This document shows positions 7,601 through 17,319 of a stretch of 64,000 nt of DNA, piece by piece (positions within the stretch are counted from its first letter, which is position 1; each line of letters starts with the position of its first letter). This DNA comes from Oceaniglobus trochenteri (GTDB lineage: Bacteria > Pseudomonadota > Alphaproteobacteria > Rhodobacterales > Rhodobacteraceae), in assembly GCF_020529025.1 (NCBI RefSeq), contig NZ_JACNMM010000017.1, forward strand, positions 1-64,000, written 5' to 3'. The notes under the pieces are model-generated. The model saw only the letters and a program-made list of their open reading frames with translations, was not told where the DNA came from and ran no database searches. The position numbers and the translations under genes were made by a program.

Positions 7601-8397
7601 CAGAGCCCGAACCGCGCAAAGGCGGCGCGGTCTTCCAGTGCGCCGATGGCCGCGTCGCCCAGGGACAGACCGATCCGCGACAGGAAGGGCCGCTTGCGCG
7701 ACAGGACGTTGAAGCGCACCTTGTCGCCGAAAAGCTCTTTCATCTTCGGCACCAGGTGGGCGATGCCGTCGATCAGCCCGACCTCCTGCGCACCTCTGCC
7801 GGCCCAGATGTCACCGGTGAACAGATCGCGCCCCTCGGGCAGCTTGCCTGCGCGGCGGCTTTTGACCTGGGCGATGAAGGCGGCGTGTATCTGTTCCTGA
7901 AGGGCCTTCAGGCGCTGGATGTCCTCGGGCTTTTCCGCCTGGAACGGGTCGAGCATGGATTTGGAATTGCCCGCCGTATAAACCCGCCGCTTGATGCCAT
8001 GACGCTCGATGAAATCCTCAAGCCCGAAGCCGGCCGAGATGACGCCGATCGACCCGACGATCGAGGTTTCGTCGGCCCAGATGTGATCGGCCGCACTGGC
8101 CAGCCAGTATCCCCCCGAGGCGGCCACATCCTCGACGAAGGCGTGAACGGGTATGTTCTTTTCCCCCGCCAGCCGCCGGATGCGCGCCGCGATCAGCGAG
8201 GATTGCACGGGGCTGCCCCCCGGTGAGTTGATGGCCAGCGCCACCGCCTTCGGTTTTCCGCGCGAAAACGCCTTTTCGATGAGGGCGGCAAGCCCGGCAT
8301 CGTTCAGGCTGCCGCGCCCGCCGGTGGAAATCACGCCCTCAAGGCGGATCACGGCGACGGTGGGCGGTTTGGGAAGGAAGGGCACAAAGCGTTTCAT
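7600..8397 (-). CDS. S49 family signal-peptide-peptidase-like serine protease (SppA type)
   Basis: A 265-aa short-form SppA/SohB relative, a Ser-Lys protease of the crotonase-like fold. NSPGGS is at 58-63, the nucleophile lies in AASGGYW (Ser94), and the general base Lys146 lies in GNSKSMLDPF. There is no clear N-terminal membrane helix, so it may act at the cytoplasmic face on membrane-derived peptides; membrane anchoring might come from a partner. The start at 8397 is preferred because a longer reading gives a non-homologous N-terminus. It is first in a unit with the zinc-ribbon protein and the antiporter. Confidence 0.92.
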   Translation of the reverse strand: MKRFVPFLPKPPTVAVIRLEGVISTGGRGSLNDAGLAALIEKAFSRGKPKAVALAINSPGGSPVQSSLIAARIRRLAGEKNIPVHAFVEDVAASGGYWLASAADHIWADETSIVGSIGVISAGFGLEDFIERHGIKRRVYTAGNSKSMLDPFQAEKPEDIQRLKALQEQIHAAFIAQVKSRRAGKLPEGRDLFTGDIWAGRGAQEVGLIDGIAHLVPKMKELFGDKVRFNVLSRKRPFLSRIGLSLGDAAIGALEDRAAFARFGL

Positions 8398-8489
8398 CCC
8401 AAGCCATGTAGCGCCTGCACCGCCCCGCAACAAGGCCGCGGGCTTGCGATGTTGGGACCGACTTCATAAATCCAATGCAGGAGGCCGCG

Positions 8490-8822
8490 ATGATTGGCTG
8501 GATGCAACGACTGATCGAACGACAGATCCTCAAGGCTCGGGCCACCGGTCAGCTTGAGAATCTTCGCGGCGAGGGTGCGCCCCTTGCGGACCGCCCCGAG
8601 GCGGCGTTCGTGGACGCAGGCGAGGCTGCCGGGTTTCGGATGATGGCCGAAGCGGGCGTGCTGCCTGCCGAAATCCTGCTGAAAAAGGCGGTCATCGCCC
8701 AGAAACAACGGATGGCCACCATCTCCGACCCGGAGGCTCGCAAGGTGGAAATGGCCAAACTTTCCGATTTGATGCTGCGTCAGTCGATTGCTGAGGAAAG
8801 CCGCCGCAAATTCATGCGGTGA
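8490..8822 (+). CDS. DUF1992 / DnaJ-C28-like domain protein
   Basis: A 110-aa cytoplasmic protein of the conserved DUF1992 (DnaJ homologue subfamily C member 28 domain) family, recognised by IERQILKARATGQLENLRGEG and the GxPL-like segment after it. The biochemical role is not known. The start is fixed by a perfect AGGAGG at 8479-8484. It lies between divergently arranged genes and seems to be a single-gene unit; its end is 3 bases from the convergent ABC permease. Confidence 0.85.
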   Translation: MIGWMQRLIERQILKARATGQLENLRGEGAPLADRPEAAFVDAGEAAGFRMMAEAGVLPAEILLKKAVIAQKQRMATISDPEARKVEMAKLSDLMLRQSIAEESRRKFMR

Positions 8823-8825
8823 CGG

Positions 8826-9587
8826 TCATTTCCGCAGGCGATACCCGGTGCGGAAGATCCAGGCGATCACGGCCAGGCAAACCAGGGTAAACCCGGCAAT
8901 GGCAAGCACGCTCCAGCCCACCGAAACGTCGGCGGCGCCAAAGAAAGCCCAGCGGAACCCCGACACCAGGTAGACCACCGGGTTGAACAGGGTGATCGTC
9001 TGCCAGACCGGCGGCAGCATGGTGATCGAGTAGAAGGAGCCGCCAAGAAACACCAGCGGCGTGACGATCAGCATCGGCACCAGTTGCAACTGTTCGAAAT
9101 TGCGCGCCCAGATGCCGATGATGAACCCGAACAGCGCGAACGACAGGCAGGTCAGCATCAGGAAGCCGATCATCCAGAAGGGATGCAGGATGGTGATGTC
9201 GATGAAAAGGAACGACGTGCCCAGGATGATGAGCCCGATCACAAGCGACCGTGTGGCTGCCGCCAGGACATAACCCGCCGTCACCTCGATGAAGGACGCG
9301 GGGGCCGACAGCAACTCGTAGATCGCGCCGCTGTACTTGGGGGCGAAGATCCCGAAGCTGGCGGCGCTGACCGACTGCACCAGCACCGACAGCATGATCA
9401 GCCCCGGCACGATGAAAGCGCCATAGCTGACCCCTTCGACGGTTTCGATCCGGCTGCCGATGGCCGCGCCGAAGACCACGAAGTAAAGCGAGGTGGACAG
9501 GATGGGCGAGACGACGCTTTGCAGCAGGGTGCGCAGGGCGCGGTTCATCTCGAAGGTATAGATTGCGCGGATGGCGTGGAGGTTCAT
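8826..9587 (-). CDS. ABC-2 type transporter permease (YadH-like)
   Basis: A 253-aa integral membrane subunit with six predicted helices, of the ABC-2 export type. The characteristic C-terminal region [19 protein letters not shown], followed by [16 protein letters not shown], is clear. It overlaps the ATPase gene by 4 bases (ATGA at 9584-9587). The pair matches the E. coli YadG/YadH arrangement. The exported substrate is unknown; a lipid, glycan or drug is possible. Confidence 0.92.
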   Translation of the reverse strand: MNLHAIRAIYTFEMNRALRTLLQSVVSPILSTSLYFVVFGAAIGSRIETVEGVSYGAFIVPGLIMLSVLVQSVSAASFGIFAPKYSGAIYELLSAPASFIEVTAGYVLAAATRSLVIGLIILGTSFLFIDITILHPFWMIGFLMLTCLSFALFGFIIGIWARNFEQLQLVPMLIVTPLVFLGGSFYSITMLPPVWQTITLFNPVVYLVSGFRWAFFGAADVSVGWSVLAIAGFTLVCLAVIAWIFRTGYRLRK

Positions 9588-10510
9588 TGGGCATCTCCCT
9601 GCACCAGATCGACGAAAATGTCTTCAAGGCTGCTTTGGTGGGTCTGCACGTCGCGCAGGGTCAGCCCTGCGGCGGAAATATCGGACAGCAGCTTGGTGAT
9701 CCCGGTCCGTTCGCCCCGGGTGTCATAGGAATAGACCAGCGTGCCGCCCTCGCCCAGTTCCAACCCGTAGGGCGCCAGCGTGTCGGGCACGGCATCGACG
9801 GGTTGCTGCAATTCGATGATCATCTGCTTGCGGCCCATCTGGCGCATCAGTTCGGCCTTTTCCTGGATCAGCTTGATCTCGCCCTTGTCGATCACGGCGA
9901 TGCGGTCGGCGATGGCCTCGGCCTCTTCGATGTAGTGGGTCGTCAGGATGATGGTCACGCCATCCTTCTTCAACTCGTCCACGATGCGCCACATGTCCTT
10001 GCGCAACTCGACGTCGACGCCGGCGCTGGGTTCGTCCAGGAACAGGATGCGCGGTGAATGGGCCAGCGCCTTGGCGATCAGAACCCGGCGCTTCATGCCG
10101 CCTGACAGTTCGATGATGCGGCTGTCGCGCTTTTCCCAAAGCGCAAGGCGGCGCAGCACCTTTTCGATCAGGGCGTCATCCTGCGGAAAGCCGAACAGCC
10201 CGCGGGTGAAGCGCATGGCGTTGATGACCTTCTCGAAGGGATCAAGGTGAAGTTCCTGCGGCACCAGCCCGATCAGCCGGCGCGTGGCGCGGTAATCGGT
10301 CACCACGTCATGCCCGCCCACCGTGATCGTGCCGCCGGTCAGGCGGGCAATGCCGCAGATCAGCGAGATCAGCGTGGTCTTGCCCGCGCCGTTGGGGCCG
10401 AGAAGGGCCAGAACCTCGCCTTCGCGGATGTCCAGGGAAACGGTTTTCAGCGCCTGGAACCCGCTGTCATAGGTTTTCTGCACGTCGCGCACGCTGACGA
10501 TGTCGGCCAT
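9584..10510 (-). CDS. ABC-2 type transporter ATP-binding protein (YadG-like)
   Basis: A 308-aa ATPase partner of the following permease. Walker A is GPNGAGKTT, the ABC signature is [16 protein letters not shown], Walker B is ILFLDEP, and a C-terminal regulatory-style extension follows. The start at 10510 ([17 protein letters not shown]) is chosen because the ABC domain begins there. Exporter function is inferred from the permease type. Confidence 0.93.
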   Translation of the reverse strand: MADIVSVRDVQKTYDSGFQALKTVSLDIREGEVLALLGPNGAGKTTLISLICGIARLTGGTITVGGHDVVTDYRATRRLIGLVPQELHLDPFEKVINAMRFTRGLFGFPQDDALIEKVLRRLALWEKRDSRIIELSGGMKRRVLIAKALAHSPRILFLDEPSAGVDVELRKDMWRIVDELKKDGVTIILTTHYIEEAEAIADRIAVIDKGEIKLIQEKAELMRQMGRKQMIIELQQPVDAVPDTLAPYGLELGEGGTLVYSYDTRGERTGITKLLSDISAAGLTLRDVQTHQSSLEDIFVDLVQGDAQ

Positions 10511-10664
10511 GGGAAATCCTCGGGAAAGTTCACGCATCTGTGCCCCGAACCCGAGGCAGATGGCAAGGTGCCATGGCGCAGGGGGCATGTGCAAGGGCGC
10601 GCAGTTCCCCCTGTTCCCCCGCCGGACCATTGGCTAGGGTGGCGCCAGAACCAGGAGGCGCCGA

Positions 10665-12014
10665 ATGAACAAGACCGCACGCAGGATATACGAGACGATC
10701 CGCCACGACCCGATCGTTTCGCCCCATGGTCATTGCGAACCGTCGTGGTTTGCCGATGACGCGGCCTTTCCCGACCCGACGACCCTGATCCTGACCCCCG
10801 ATCACTATCTGTTCCGGATGCTGCTGTCGCAGGGGGTGTCGCTGGCCGATATCGGGATCGGCACACCGCCCGACCAGCGCGACAACCGCGCGATCTGGAA
10901 CCTTTTCGCCGCACATTGGGACAGGTTCCTCGGCACGCCCTCGCACAGCTGGCTGACCTACATGTTCCGCGAGACTTTCGGCTGTGACCTGGCCTTCGGG
11001 CCGGATACCGCCGATGAAATCTACGATCACATCGACGCCGCCCTGAAAACGCCCGGGTTTCGCCCCCGCGCGCTGTTCCGGTCGTTCAACATCGAAACCC
11101 TGGCCACCACCGATGCCGCCACCGATCCGCTGGTCCACCACCAGACGATCCGCGACTCGGGGTGGGAGGGGCGGGTGATCCCCACTTTCCGCCCCGATGC
11201 CCTGTTCGATCCCGCCGATGCCCGCTTTGCCCCGGCCATGGCCGAGCTTGAGAAGATGCACGACATCGAGGGTTTCCCCGGTTTCCTGGATGCGCTGCGC
11301 CAGCGTCGCGCCCATTTCAAGGCACTGGGCGCCACCGCCACCGATCACGCCCAGGAGGTGCTGCGCACGGCCTGGATTCCCGAACGGATGGGCGATCTTT
11401 ACGCCAAGGCGCGCAAGGGCACCTGCACCGCCGAGGAGGCCGCCGATTTCAACGCCCACATGCTGGTCGAATCCGCGCGGATGAGCTGTGACGACGGGCT
11501 GGTGATGCAGATCCACGCCGGATCGCGGCGCAACACCAACGCCGCCCTGCTGCGCAAGTACGGGCGCGACATGGGCGCCGACATTCCGGTGGCCACCGAT
11601 TGGGTGCGCGGCCTTGGCCCCTTGCTGGATCAGGTGGGCCATGTCGAAGGATTCAACATGATCCTCTTCACCCTGGACGAATCCACCTATTCGCGCGAAC
11701 TGGCCCCCATGGCCGGGCACTGGCCCTGCCTGCGCATCGGGCCGCCCTGGTGGTTTCATGACAGCGCACGGGGCATCGCGCGGTATTTCGACCGGGTGGT
11801 GGAAACCGCCGGGTATCACAACCTGGCCGGCTTCAACGACGATACCCGCGCCTTCTGTTCGATCCCGGCGCGCCACGATGTCTGGCGCCAGGGGGTTGCG
11901 ACGCACCTGGGCAAACAGGTCAAGCGCGGGCTGTTCGGCATCGACGATGCCACCCGCATCGCCGGTCTGCTGTCGACCGGCCTGGCCCGCAGCGCCTATC
12001 GGCTGGAGATTTGA
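10665..12014 (+). CDS. uxaC: Glucuronate isomerase (uronate isomerase)
   Basis: A 449-aa amidohydrolase-fold enzyme that isomerises D-glucuronate to D-fructuronate and D-galacturonate to D-tagaturonate. The N-terminal SPHGHCEPSWFADD contains the metal-binding HxH-type motif in the usual position, and TPDHYLFRML and the WPCLRIGPPWWFHDS segment are typical of the family. It is directly followed, 2 bases later, by a mannitol-dehydrogenase-family oxidoreductase that would reduce the product, so the two genes form a hexuronate pathway unit. The kinase and dehydratase of the pathway are not in this window. Confidence 0.93.
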   Translation: MNKTARRIYETIRHDPIVSPHGHCEPSWFADDAAFPDPTTLILTPDHYLFRMLLSQGVSLADIGIGTPPDQRDNRAIWNLFAAHWDRFLGTPSHSWLTYMFRETFGCDLAFGPDTADEIYDHIDAALKTPGFRPRALFRSFNIETLATTDAATDPLVHHQTIRDSGWEGRVIPTFRPDALFDPADARFAPAMAELEKMHDIEGFPGFLDALRQRRAHFKALGATATDHAQEVLRTAWIPERMGDLYAKARKGTCTAEEAADFNAHMLVESARMSCDDGLVMQIHAGSRRNTNAALLRKYGRDMGADIPVATDWVRGLGPLLDQVGHVEGFNMILFTLDESTYSRELAPMAGHWPCLRIGPPWWFHDSARGIARYFDRVVETAGYHNLAGFNDDTRAFCSIPARHDVWRQGVATHLGKQVKRGLFGIDDATRIAGLLSTGLARSAYRLEI

Positions 12015-12016
12015 GA

Positions 12017-13318
12017 ATGAACCGCATCCTGCATTTCGGCATCGGCAATTTTCATCGCGCCCACCAGGCCTGGTACACCCACAGGGCCGGCGGCTGGAAG
12101 ATCACGGGCGTTTCGCTTCGCTCGGCCGGGGTGCGCGACAGGCTCGCCCCGCAGGATTTCGGCTATACCCTTGTCATCAAGGACGCAAAGGGCGTGTCCC
12201 ATGCCTGGATCGACGTGATTGATGAGGTGCTTGTGGGCGCCGAGGACGCAGGGCGGATCATCGAAAGGATCGCTTCGCCCCGGACCCATGTGATCACCTT
12301 CACCATCACCGAGAAGGGCTATCACCTGGACCCGGCCAGCGGGGCGCTGAATGCCGACGATCCGGCGATCCGTGCCGATCTTGATGGCGCAACGGGCACC
12401 GTTTTCGGTTTTCTGGCCCGGGGACTGGCCGCGCGTCAGGCGGCGGGGGCAGGGCCCGTCACCCTGGTGTCCTGCGACAACCTTTCGGGCAATGGTGAAA
12501 AGCTGAAGAAGGCGCTGACAGGCTTCTGCGACATCGCCGCGCCCGATCTTGCGCCCTGGCTGGCCAGCCATGTCAGCTTTCCCGATACCATGGTCGACAG
12601 GATCACGCCTGCCACCACCGATGCCCTGATCGACGAGGTGAAACAGGCCACCGGGCGCAACGATGCCAGCCCGGTCGCCACCGAAGCCTTCAGCGATTGG
12701 GTGATCCAGGATGACTTCGCCGGCCCACGCCCGTCGTGGGAGGAGGTGGGCGCGCGCCTGGTCGATGACGTGGCCCCCTATGAGCTGCGCAAGCTGCGGC
12801 TGCTGAATGGTGCGCATTCCTGGCTGGCCTATGCCGGAACGCTGGCGGGCCACACCCATGTTCACGAGGCGATTGCCGACCCGGACCTGTTGAAGGGCGC
12901 GCGCAGCGTCATGGCGGAAGCAACCGAAACCCTGCCCGACGAAATCCGCGCGGAAACGCCCGCCTATGCCGATGCCCTGATTGCGCGGTTCACCAATCCC
13001 TCGCTGCATCACAAGCTGCGCCAGATCGCCATGGACGGCAGCCAGAAGCTGCCTCAACGGCTGGTGGCACCCTGGCAGGCGCGTCGGGATGCGGGGCAGG
13101 CGGCGGATGCTATCGAAACCGCGATTGCGGCCTGGGTATCGTTCGTATTGTCGGAAACGGCGGCGGGCCGGGCGCTGGATGATCCACTGGCCGAGGCTCT
13201 GGCCGATGCCTGCAACCAGGACGAACCGGTTGCCGCGATCCTGAAGGCGGCGGGCCTTCCCGACGCCCTGGCGCAACCGGTGATCGACAAGCGGGCAGAG
13301 GCCGGGAACGGCCGGTAG
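12017..13318 (+). CDS. Mannitol dehydrogenase family oxidoreductase, probable fructuronate reductase
   Basis: 433 aa; polyol-specific long-chain NAD-dependent dehydrogenase family. The N-terminal Rossmann motif GIGNFHRAHQAWY is exact for the family. The catalytic-site pattern SCDNLSGNGEKLKKAL and the C-terminal-domain segment LRKLRLLNGAHSWLAYAG with the catalytic Lys are present. It could be D-mannonate oxidoreductase (UxuB) or mannitol 2-dehydrogenase; the uxaC neighbour favours UxuB. The ATG at 12017 is preferred over an upstream TTG that overlaps the uxaC stop. Confidence 0.88.
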   Translation: MNRILHFGIGNFHRAHQAWYTHRAGGWKITGVSLRSAGVRDRLAPQDFGYTLVIKDAKGVSHAWIDVIDEVLVGAEDAGRIIERIASPRTHVITFTITEKGYHLDPASGALNADDPAIRADLDGATGTVFGFLARGLAARQAAGAGPVTLVSCDNLSGNGEKLKKALTGFCDIAAPDLAPWLASHVSFPDTMVDRITPATTDALIDEVKQATGRNDASPVATEAFSDWVIQDDFAGPRPSWEEVGARLVDDVAPYELRKLRLLNGAHSWLAYAGTLAGHTHVHEAIADPDLLKGARSVMAEATETLPDEIRAETPAYADALIARFTNPSLHHKLRQIAMDGSQKLPQRLVAPWQARRDAGQAADAIETAIAAWVSFVLSETAAGRALDDPLAEALADACNQDEPVAAILKAAGLPDALAQPVIDKRAEAGNGR

Positions 13319-13320
13319 GA

Positions 13321-13650
13321 TCAGTTGCCCTGGTTGACCCGCTCGATATAGCCGCGCAGTTCCTCGGCTTCGTGGCGGGCATCGCGCAGCCCGTCCATGG
13401 CGGCGCGCAGTTCGGCCTCGGTCTGGGCAAGCTGGTTCTTCAGTTCCGTTTCGCGTGACTTGGCATAGGCCACGGCCTCGTCCCGGGCCTCTTCGGCCTC
13501 CTGCATGGCCTGGGCCATGTTATCGAGTTCGCCGATATCGCTCTGGCTGACGCGGGTCAGGCGATGGACCAGCCAGCAGGCGAACCAGCCAAGGGAAAAC
13601 GCCACGAACAGGATGATCGCAGTGACAACGATGAATTCAGTTCTGTTCAT
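13321..13650 (-). CDS. Membrane-anchored coiled-coil protein, 109 aa
   Basis: One N-terminal transmembrane helix (about residues 6-28, IVVTAIILFVAFSLGWFACWL) is followed by a long acidic helix rich in heptad-like Glu/Ala/Leu (AQAMQEAEEARDEAVAYAKS and AQTEAELRAAMDGLRDARHE), predicted to form a coiled coil. Its start lies 14 bases inside the end of the OmpA-domain gene in another frame, so the two are translationally linked and may act together in the envelope. No named family is recognised. Confidence 0.75.
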   Translation of the reverse strand: MNRTEFIVVTAIILFVAFSLGWFACWLVHRLTRVSQSDIGELDNMAQAMQEAEEARDEAVAYAKSRETELKNQLAQTEAELRAAMDGLRDARHEAEELRGYIERVNQGN

Positions 13651-15559
13651 TTTCCGTTCCTGCGCCGCCTGTGATGATTTCGCCTTCTTCGGCCTCGGGC
13701 GGATCTTCGTCCAGGTTCCTGTCGGCCTCGGCGTCTTCTTCGGGCACAATCAACCTGAATTCAATCCTGCGATTGGCCTCGCGCCCTTCTTCCGTCTCGT
13801 TGGTGGCGATGGGGCGTTCCTCGCCATAACCGATGGCGACAAGGTTCGCGGTGGCGACACGGCGGGCGGCAAGGGCGGTCAGCACCGCCTCGGCCCGCGA
13901 CTGGGACAGTTGCTGGTTCATGATCTCGCGGCCTTGGCTGTCGGTATAGCCGCCGATCTCCATCTGCACGTCGTCGCAGGTGCGCAGCAGTTCCGCGATG
14001 CGTTCGACGGTATCGCGGGCGTCGGCGTCGATCTCGGCCGAGCCGGGGGCGAAGGTGATCTTGCGCACCGCCAGAACCTGGTTGATCTGCTCGACGCATT
14101 CCTCGGGGGTGGGCAGGCCCAGCACCGGGTCCAGCTTCTTGTCATAGGTGATCTTGAGGGTGAAGTTCTCGGCGCTGCCCAACTGGTCGGACAGGATGCG
14201 CGACACCTCGGCGCGGGCGTCGGGGTTGCCGGTGCGCCCGGTCACGTCCACCACGTCGGGCTGAACCACCACGGTGCCCTCGTGCAGCAGGGCCAGCGAA
14301 TCCAGCGCGGCCAGCACGCGGGGGAGCCAGCCCTCGGGCAGGCTGTCGTCGCTGCGGGTGGCGTCGGTCACCGCTTCCATCCCGAACCGGGCGCGGGCGA
14401 AACTGCCCATGGCCTTGCGCGCCCGCTCGGCCCCGATGCGCCCGCGCAACTGCACGGCACCCTCTTCGTTGCGGGTGGCGACGAATTCGGGTGCGCCGGC
14501 GCCATCGCCGGTGCCGTCGATCACCACCGGTTCGGGCAGCACCGCAAACAGCGAAAAGCCCAGCGGCAGCGCGCCTTCCAACTCGCCCACCCTGCGGTCG
14601 AAATCGGCCTGCTTGGTGTCGGCCTGCCCCACCAGCGTGATGTCGGCATCCGACAGCGTGACGGAACCGCCCCCCAGGTCGGCCAGTGCGTCGATCGCCG
14701 CCACCGCCGCCTGGGGCCACTCGGGGCTGGGCACGCCCAGGCCGATGGTGCAGCTTGCCTGCCCCTCAAGCCCGGCGGTGCGGGCGGCGGCCAGGATACG
14801 GTCGCGCCCCTTTTCCGTGGCGGCCGAACAGGCGTCGAAGCGCGCTCCGTCGCCGTCGATCAGAAAGCGCAGGGTGAAGGGGGTGATCACCGGGCGCGGT
14901 GCGGCAATGGTCATGGCCAGGCGCAGCCCCTCGGGCGCGGCGCGCGACAGATCGCTTTCCAGGCGCCGCTTGGCATCGCGGCTGTCGGAAATGGCATCCA
15001 CCAGAACCTCGTCCGCCGCGATGGAAATTTTCGAGCGCGGCAGCTTGGCCAGGGCCATCAGCCCGAAATCCAGCGCCGTGTTCCAGCCTTCGGGCGGCGT
15101 GTAATCGGCGATCTCGAGAAGGTCGCTCACCTCGCCGGCGTCCTTGATCTTGCGGACCTTTTCCAAAAGCGCCGTGCGGTCGGTGGCGGCGGGGATCAGG
15201 CCGATCAGGGAAATGCCACCGGCGTTGCGCAGGATCTCGACCGAGAAGCGGGGCGCTTCGATCACGGCGGCGGCGGCCACTTCCATCTGGTCGATCACCC
15301 GGGCGGCATCGACGATGCCATTGGCCACGGTGATGGCGCGAAAGCGCGTCGCCTCGTCGGGGGCGGTGCCTGCCAGTTCCAGTTGCAGGCCGTCGGCCGA
15401 AACCGACACCCAGTCGTGCCCCTGGTCGCGCATTGCCGTCGTCACATCCGCAACCGATGTCTTTTCGATCTTGGAAACCGCGAAACTGGCCGAGAACACG
15501 GCGATGATCGCGGCCAGCCCGAAGGCAAAGAACGCGGGAATGAACGGGGCTGAGCGCAT
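13637..15559 (-). CDS. OmpA-domain protein with N-terminal membrane anchor, 640 aa
   Basis: An N-terminal hydrophobic segment (residues 5-27, APFIPAFFAFGLAAIIAVFS) without a clear cleavage site probably anchors it in the inner membrane. The middle contains several BON-like or repeated alpha/beta units. The last 150 residues hold a peptidoglycan-binding OmpA-like domain (ITFAPGSAEIDADARDTVER, then IGGYTDSQGRE, LSQSRAEAVLTAL, GYGEERPIATNETEEGREANRRIEFRL). An acidic tail ends the protein. A cell-wall-spanning structural role is inferred from this architecture. It is the first gene of a two-gene unit. Confidence 0.88.
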   Translation of the reverse strand: MRSAPFIPAFFAFGLAAIIAVFSASFAVSKIEKTSVADVTTAMRDQGHDWVSVSADGLQLELAGTAPDEATRFRAITVANGIVDAARVIDQMEVAAAAVIEAPRFSVEILRNAGGISLIGLIPAATDRTALLEKVRKIKDAGEVSDLLEIADYTPPEGWNTALDFGLMALAKLPRSKISIAADEVLVDAISDSRDAKRRLESDLSRAAPEGLRLAMTIAAPRPVITPFTLRFLIDGDGARFDACSAATEKGRDRILAAARTAGLEGQASCTIGLGVPSPEWPQAAVAAIDALADLGGGSVTLSDADITLVGQADTKQADFDRRVGELEGALPLGFSLFAVLPEPVVIDGTGDGAGAPEFVATRNEEGAVQLRGRIGAERARKAMGSFARARFGMEAVTDATRSDDSLPEGWLPRVLAALDSLALLHEGTVVVQPDVVDVTGRTGNPDARAEVSRILSDQLGSAENFTLKITYDKKLDPVLGLPTPEECVEQINQVLAVRKITFAPGSAEIDADARDTVERIAELLRTCDDVQMEIGGYTDSQGREIMNQQLSQSRAEAVLTALAARRVATANLVAIGYGEERPIATNETEEGREANRRIEFRLIVPEEDAEADRNLDEDPPEAEEGEIITGGAGTENEQN

Positions 15560-15622
15560 CCGGGCCTCTTGGATCAGATCGGTACCGATCCTTTGTCTAG
15601 TGCGCCGGGCGGTCGGGGGCAA

Positions 15623-16585
15623 TCAAAGCAGCGCGGCGATGGCGAGAAACAGCGCAGCCAGAAGGCCGGCGTTGCGGTTGCTGCGGAACAGCGCCAGGCA
15701 GGTCGCGTTGTCGTCGATGTCAAGCCGCCCCAGTTGCCAGGCCATGTGCCAGCCCATGGCCCAGGGCGCGCCAAGGGCAATCACAAGCGACAGCACGTTC
15801 GCCTGCCCCACAAGCCCCGCGATCACCGCCAGCGCCATCAGTGTGACCGTGCCCACCAGGAACCGGCGCAGCCAGGCATGGGTGTTGTCGCCAAACAGGC
15901 GGGCGGTGGATTTCACGCCGATCAGGGCGTCGTCCTCCTTGTCCTGGTGGGCATAGATGGTGTCATAGAACAGCGTCCATCCCACGCCCGACAGGTACAG
16001 AAGGACAGCGGGGGTGGCGACATGGCCCGCATGGGCCGCATAGACCAGAAGCGCGCCCCAGTTGAAGGCCAGCCCCAGGAAGATCTGCGGCCACCAGGTG
16101 AACCGCTTGGCGAAGGGATAGATCGCCACCAGCGCCAGCGATCCGATGCCAAGGGCGATGGCGGTGGCATTGAAGGTCAGCAGGATCAGGAAGGCCAGCA
16201 GGGCCTGCGCCACCAGCCAGGCCAGCGCCTGCCCCGAGCTCACCTGCCCCGAGGGGATGGGCCGCGACCGGGTGCGCGCCACCGCGCCGTCGATGTGGCG
16301 GTCGGTGATGTCGTTCCAGGTGCAGCCCGCGCCACGCATCAGCCAGGCGCCGATGGCACAGCCCGCGAAGATCCACAGGTCGTACCAGCCCATGCGCCCG
16401 CTGACCGCCATCGCCAGGAACAGGCCCCACCAGCAGGGCAGCAGCAAAAGCCATGTGCCGATGGGCCGGTCCGCCCGCGACAGCCGCAGATAGGGCCGGG
16501 TGGCCGCCGGGGCCAGCCGGTCGACCCAGTTGCCGGCAGGGGCATCGGCCACCTGACCGTCTGGTATCTGGGAAGTGTCGGACAT
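15623..16585 (-). CDS. ubiA: 4-hydroxybenzoate polyprenyltransferase
   Basis: A 320-aa inner-membrane prenyltransferase of ubiquinone synthesis. Both aspartate-rich prenyl-diphosphate/Mg sites are visible: AGCTWNDITDRHIDG with NDxxD in the first half, and DTIYAHQDKEDD in the second. About eight to nine transmembrane helices are present. The ATG at 16585 is 11 bases from the start of the divergent rsmE; a second ATG six codons upstream would overlap that gap and is less likely. Confidence 0.95.
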   Translation of the reverse strand: MSDTSQIPDGQVADAPAGNWVDRLAPAATRPYLRLSRADRPIGTWLLLLPCWWGLFLAMAVSGRMGWYDLWIFAGCAIGAWLMRGAGCTWNDITDRHIDGAVARTRSRPIPSGQVSSGQALAWLVAQALLAFLILLTFNATAIALGIGSLALVAIYPFAKRFTWWPQIFLGLAFNWGALLVYAAHAGHVATPAVLLYLSGVGWTLFYDTIYAHQDKEDDALIGVKSTARLFGDNTHAWLRRFLVGTVTLMALAVIAGLVGQANVLSLVIALGAPWAMGWHMAWQLGRLDIDDNATCLALFRSNRNAGLLAALFLAIAALL

Positions 16586-16596
16586 ATGTTGGCCCC

Positions 16597-17319
16597 ATGG
16601 CATCGAACGTTCGACTTTACCTAGACCATCCCCTGTCCCCGGGGCAATCCTGCGCGCTGACGCAGGCCCAGTCCCATTACCTGTTCGGGGTGATGCGGCT
16701 TTCCCTGGGCGACAGGCTGACCGTCTTCAACGGCCAGGATGGCGCCTGGCGGGCCGAGGTTCTGCGCGCCGACCGGCGCAAGGGGGTGATCGCCGCCGTG
16801 GAGCAGACCGCGCCCCTGGTGATGCCGCCCGATGTCTGGCTGCTGTTCGCCCCGATCAAGAAGGCGCGCACCGATTTCATCGTCGAAAAGGCGGTGGAAC
16901 TGGGCGCCGCCCGGGTGATGCCGGTGCAGACCGAATACACCAACGCCGAACGCATCCGCCAGGACCGGCTTCAGGCCCATGCGACCGAGGCGGCCGAGCA
17001 GTGTGGCGGCACCTTCGTGCCCCCGGTCGATGACCTGGCCCGGCTCGACAGGGTTCTGTCCGACTGGCCTGCCGACCGGCACCTGATGTTCTGCGACGAA
17101 TCGCGGCTGGGCGCGGCGACATCCCTGGCCGATGCGCCGCGCGGGCCCTGGGCCATCCTGATCGGCCCCGAAGGCGGCTTTTCCCCGGCCGAGCGCGCGC
17201 GGTTGACCGCGATGGAAATGGCACACCCCGTCTCGCTTGGCCCGCGCATCCTGCGGGCCGATACGGCGGCCATCGCGGCGCTGACCCTGTGGCAGGCCGC
17301 CCTGGGCGATTGGGGATGA
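16597..17319 (+). CDS. rsmE: 16S rRNA (uracil-1498-N3)-methyltransferase RsmE
   Basis: A 240-aa SPOUT-class methyltransferase modifying U1498 of 16S rRNA. The N-terminal PUA-like domain (RLYLDHPLSPGQ, YLFGVMRLSLGD) is followed by KKARTDFIVEKAVELGAA. The C-terminal knot signature IGPEGGFSPAERA and LGPRILRADTAAIAAL forms the SAM-binding trefoil knot. It overlaps the next gene by 4 bases (ATGA). Its start is 11 bases from the divergent ubiA start. Confidence 0.96.
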   Translation: MASNVRLYLDHPLSPGQSCALTQAQSHYLFGVMRLSLGDRLTVFNGQDGAWRAEVLRADRRKGVIAAVEQTAPLVMPPDVWLLFAPIKKARTDFIVEKAVELGAARVMPVQTEYTNAERIRQDRLQAHATEAAEQCGGTFVPPVDDLARLDRVLSDWPADRHLMFCDESRLGAATSLADAPRGPWAILIGPEGGFSPAERARLTAMEMAHPVSLGPRILRADTAAIAALTLWQAALGDWG

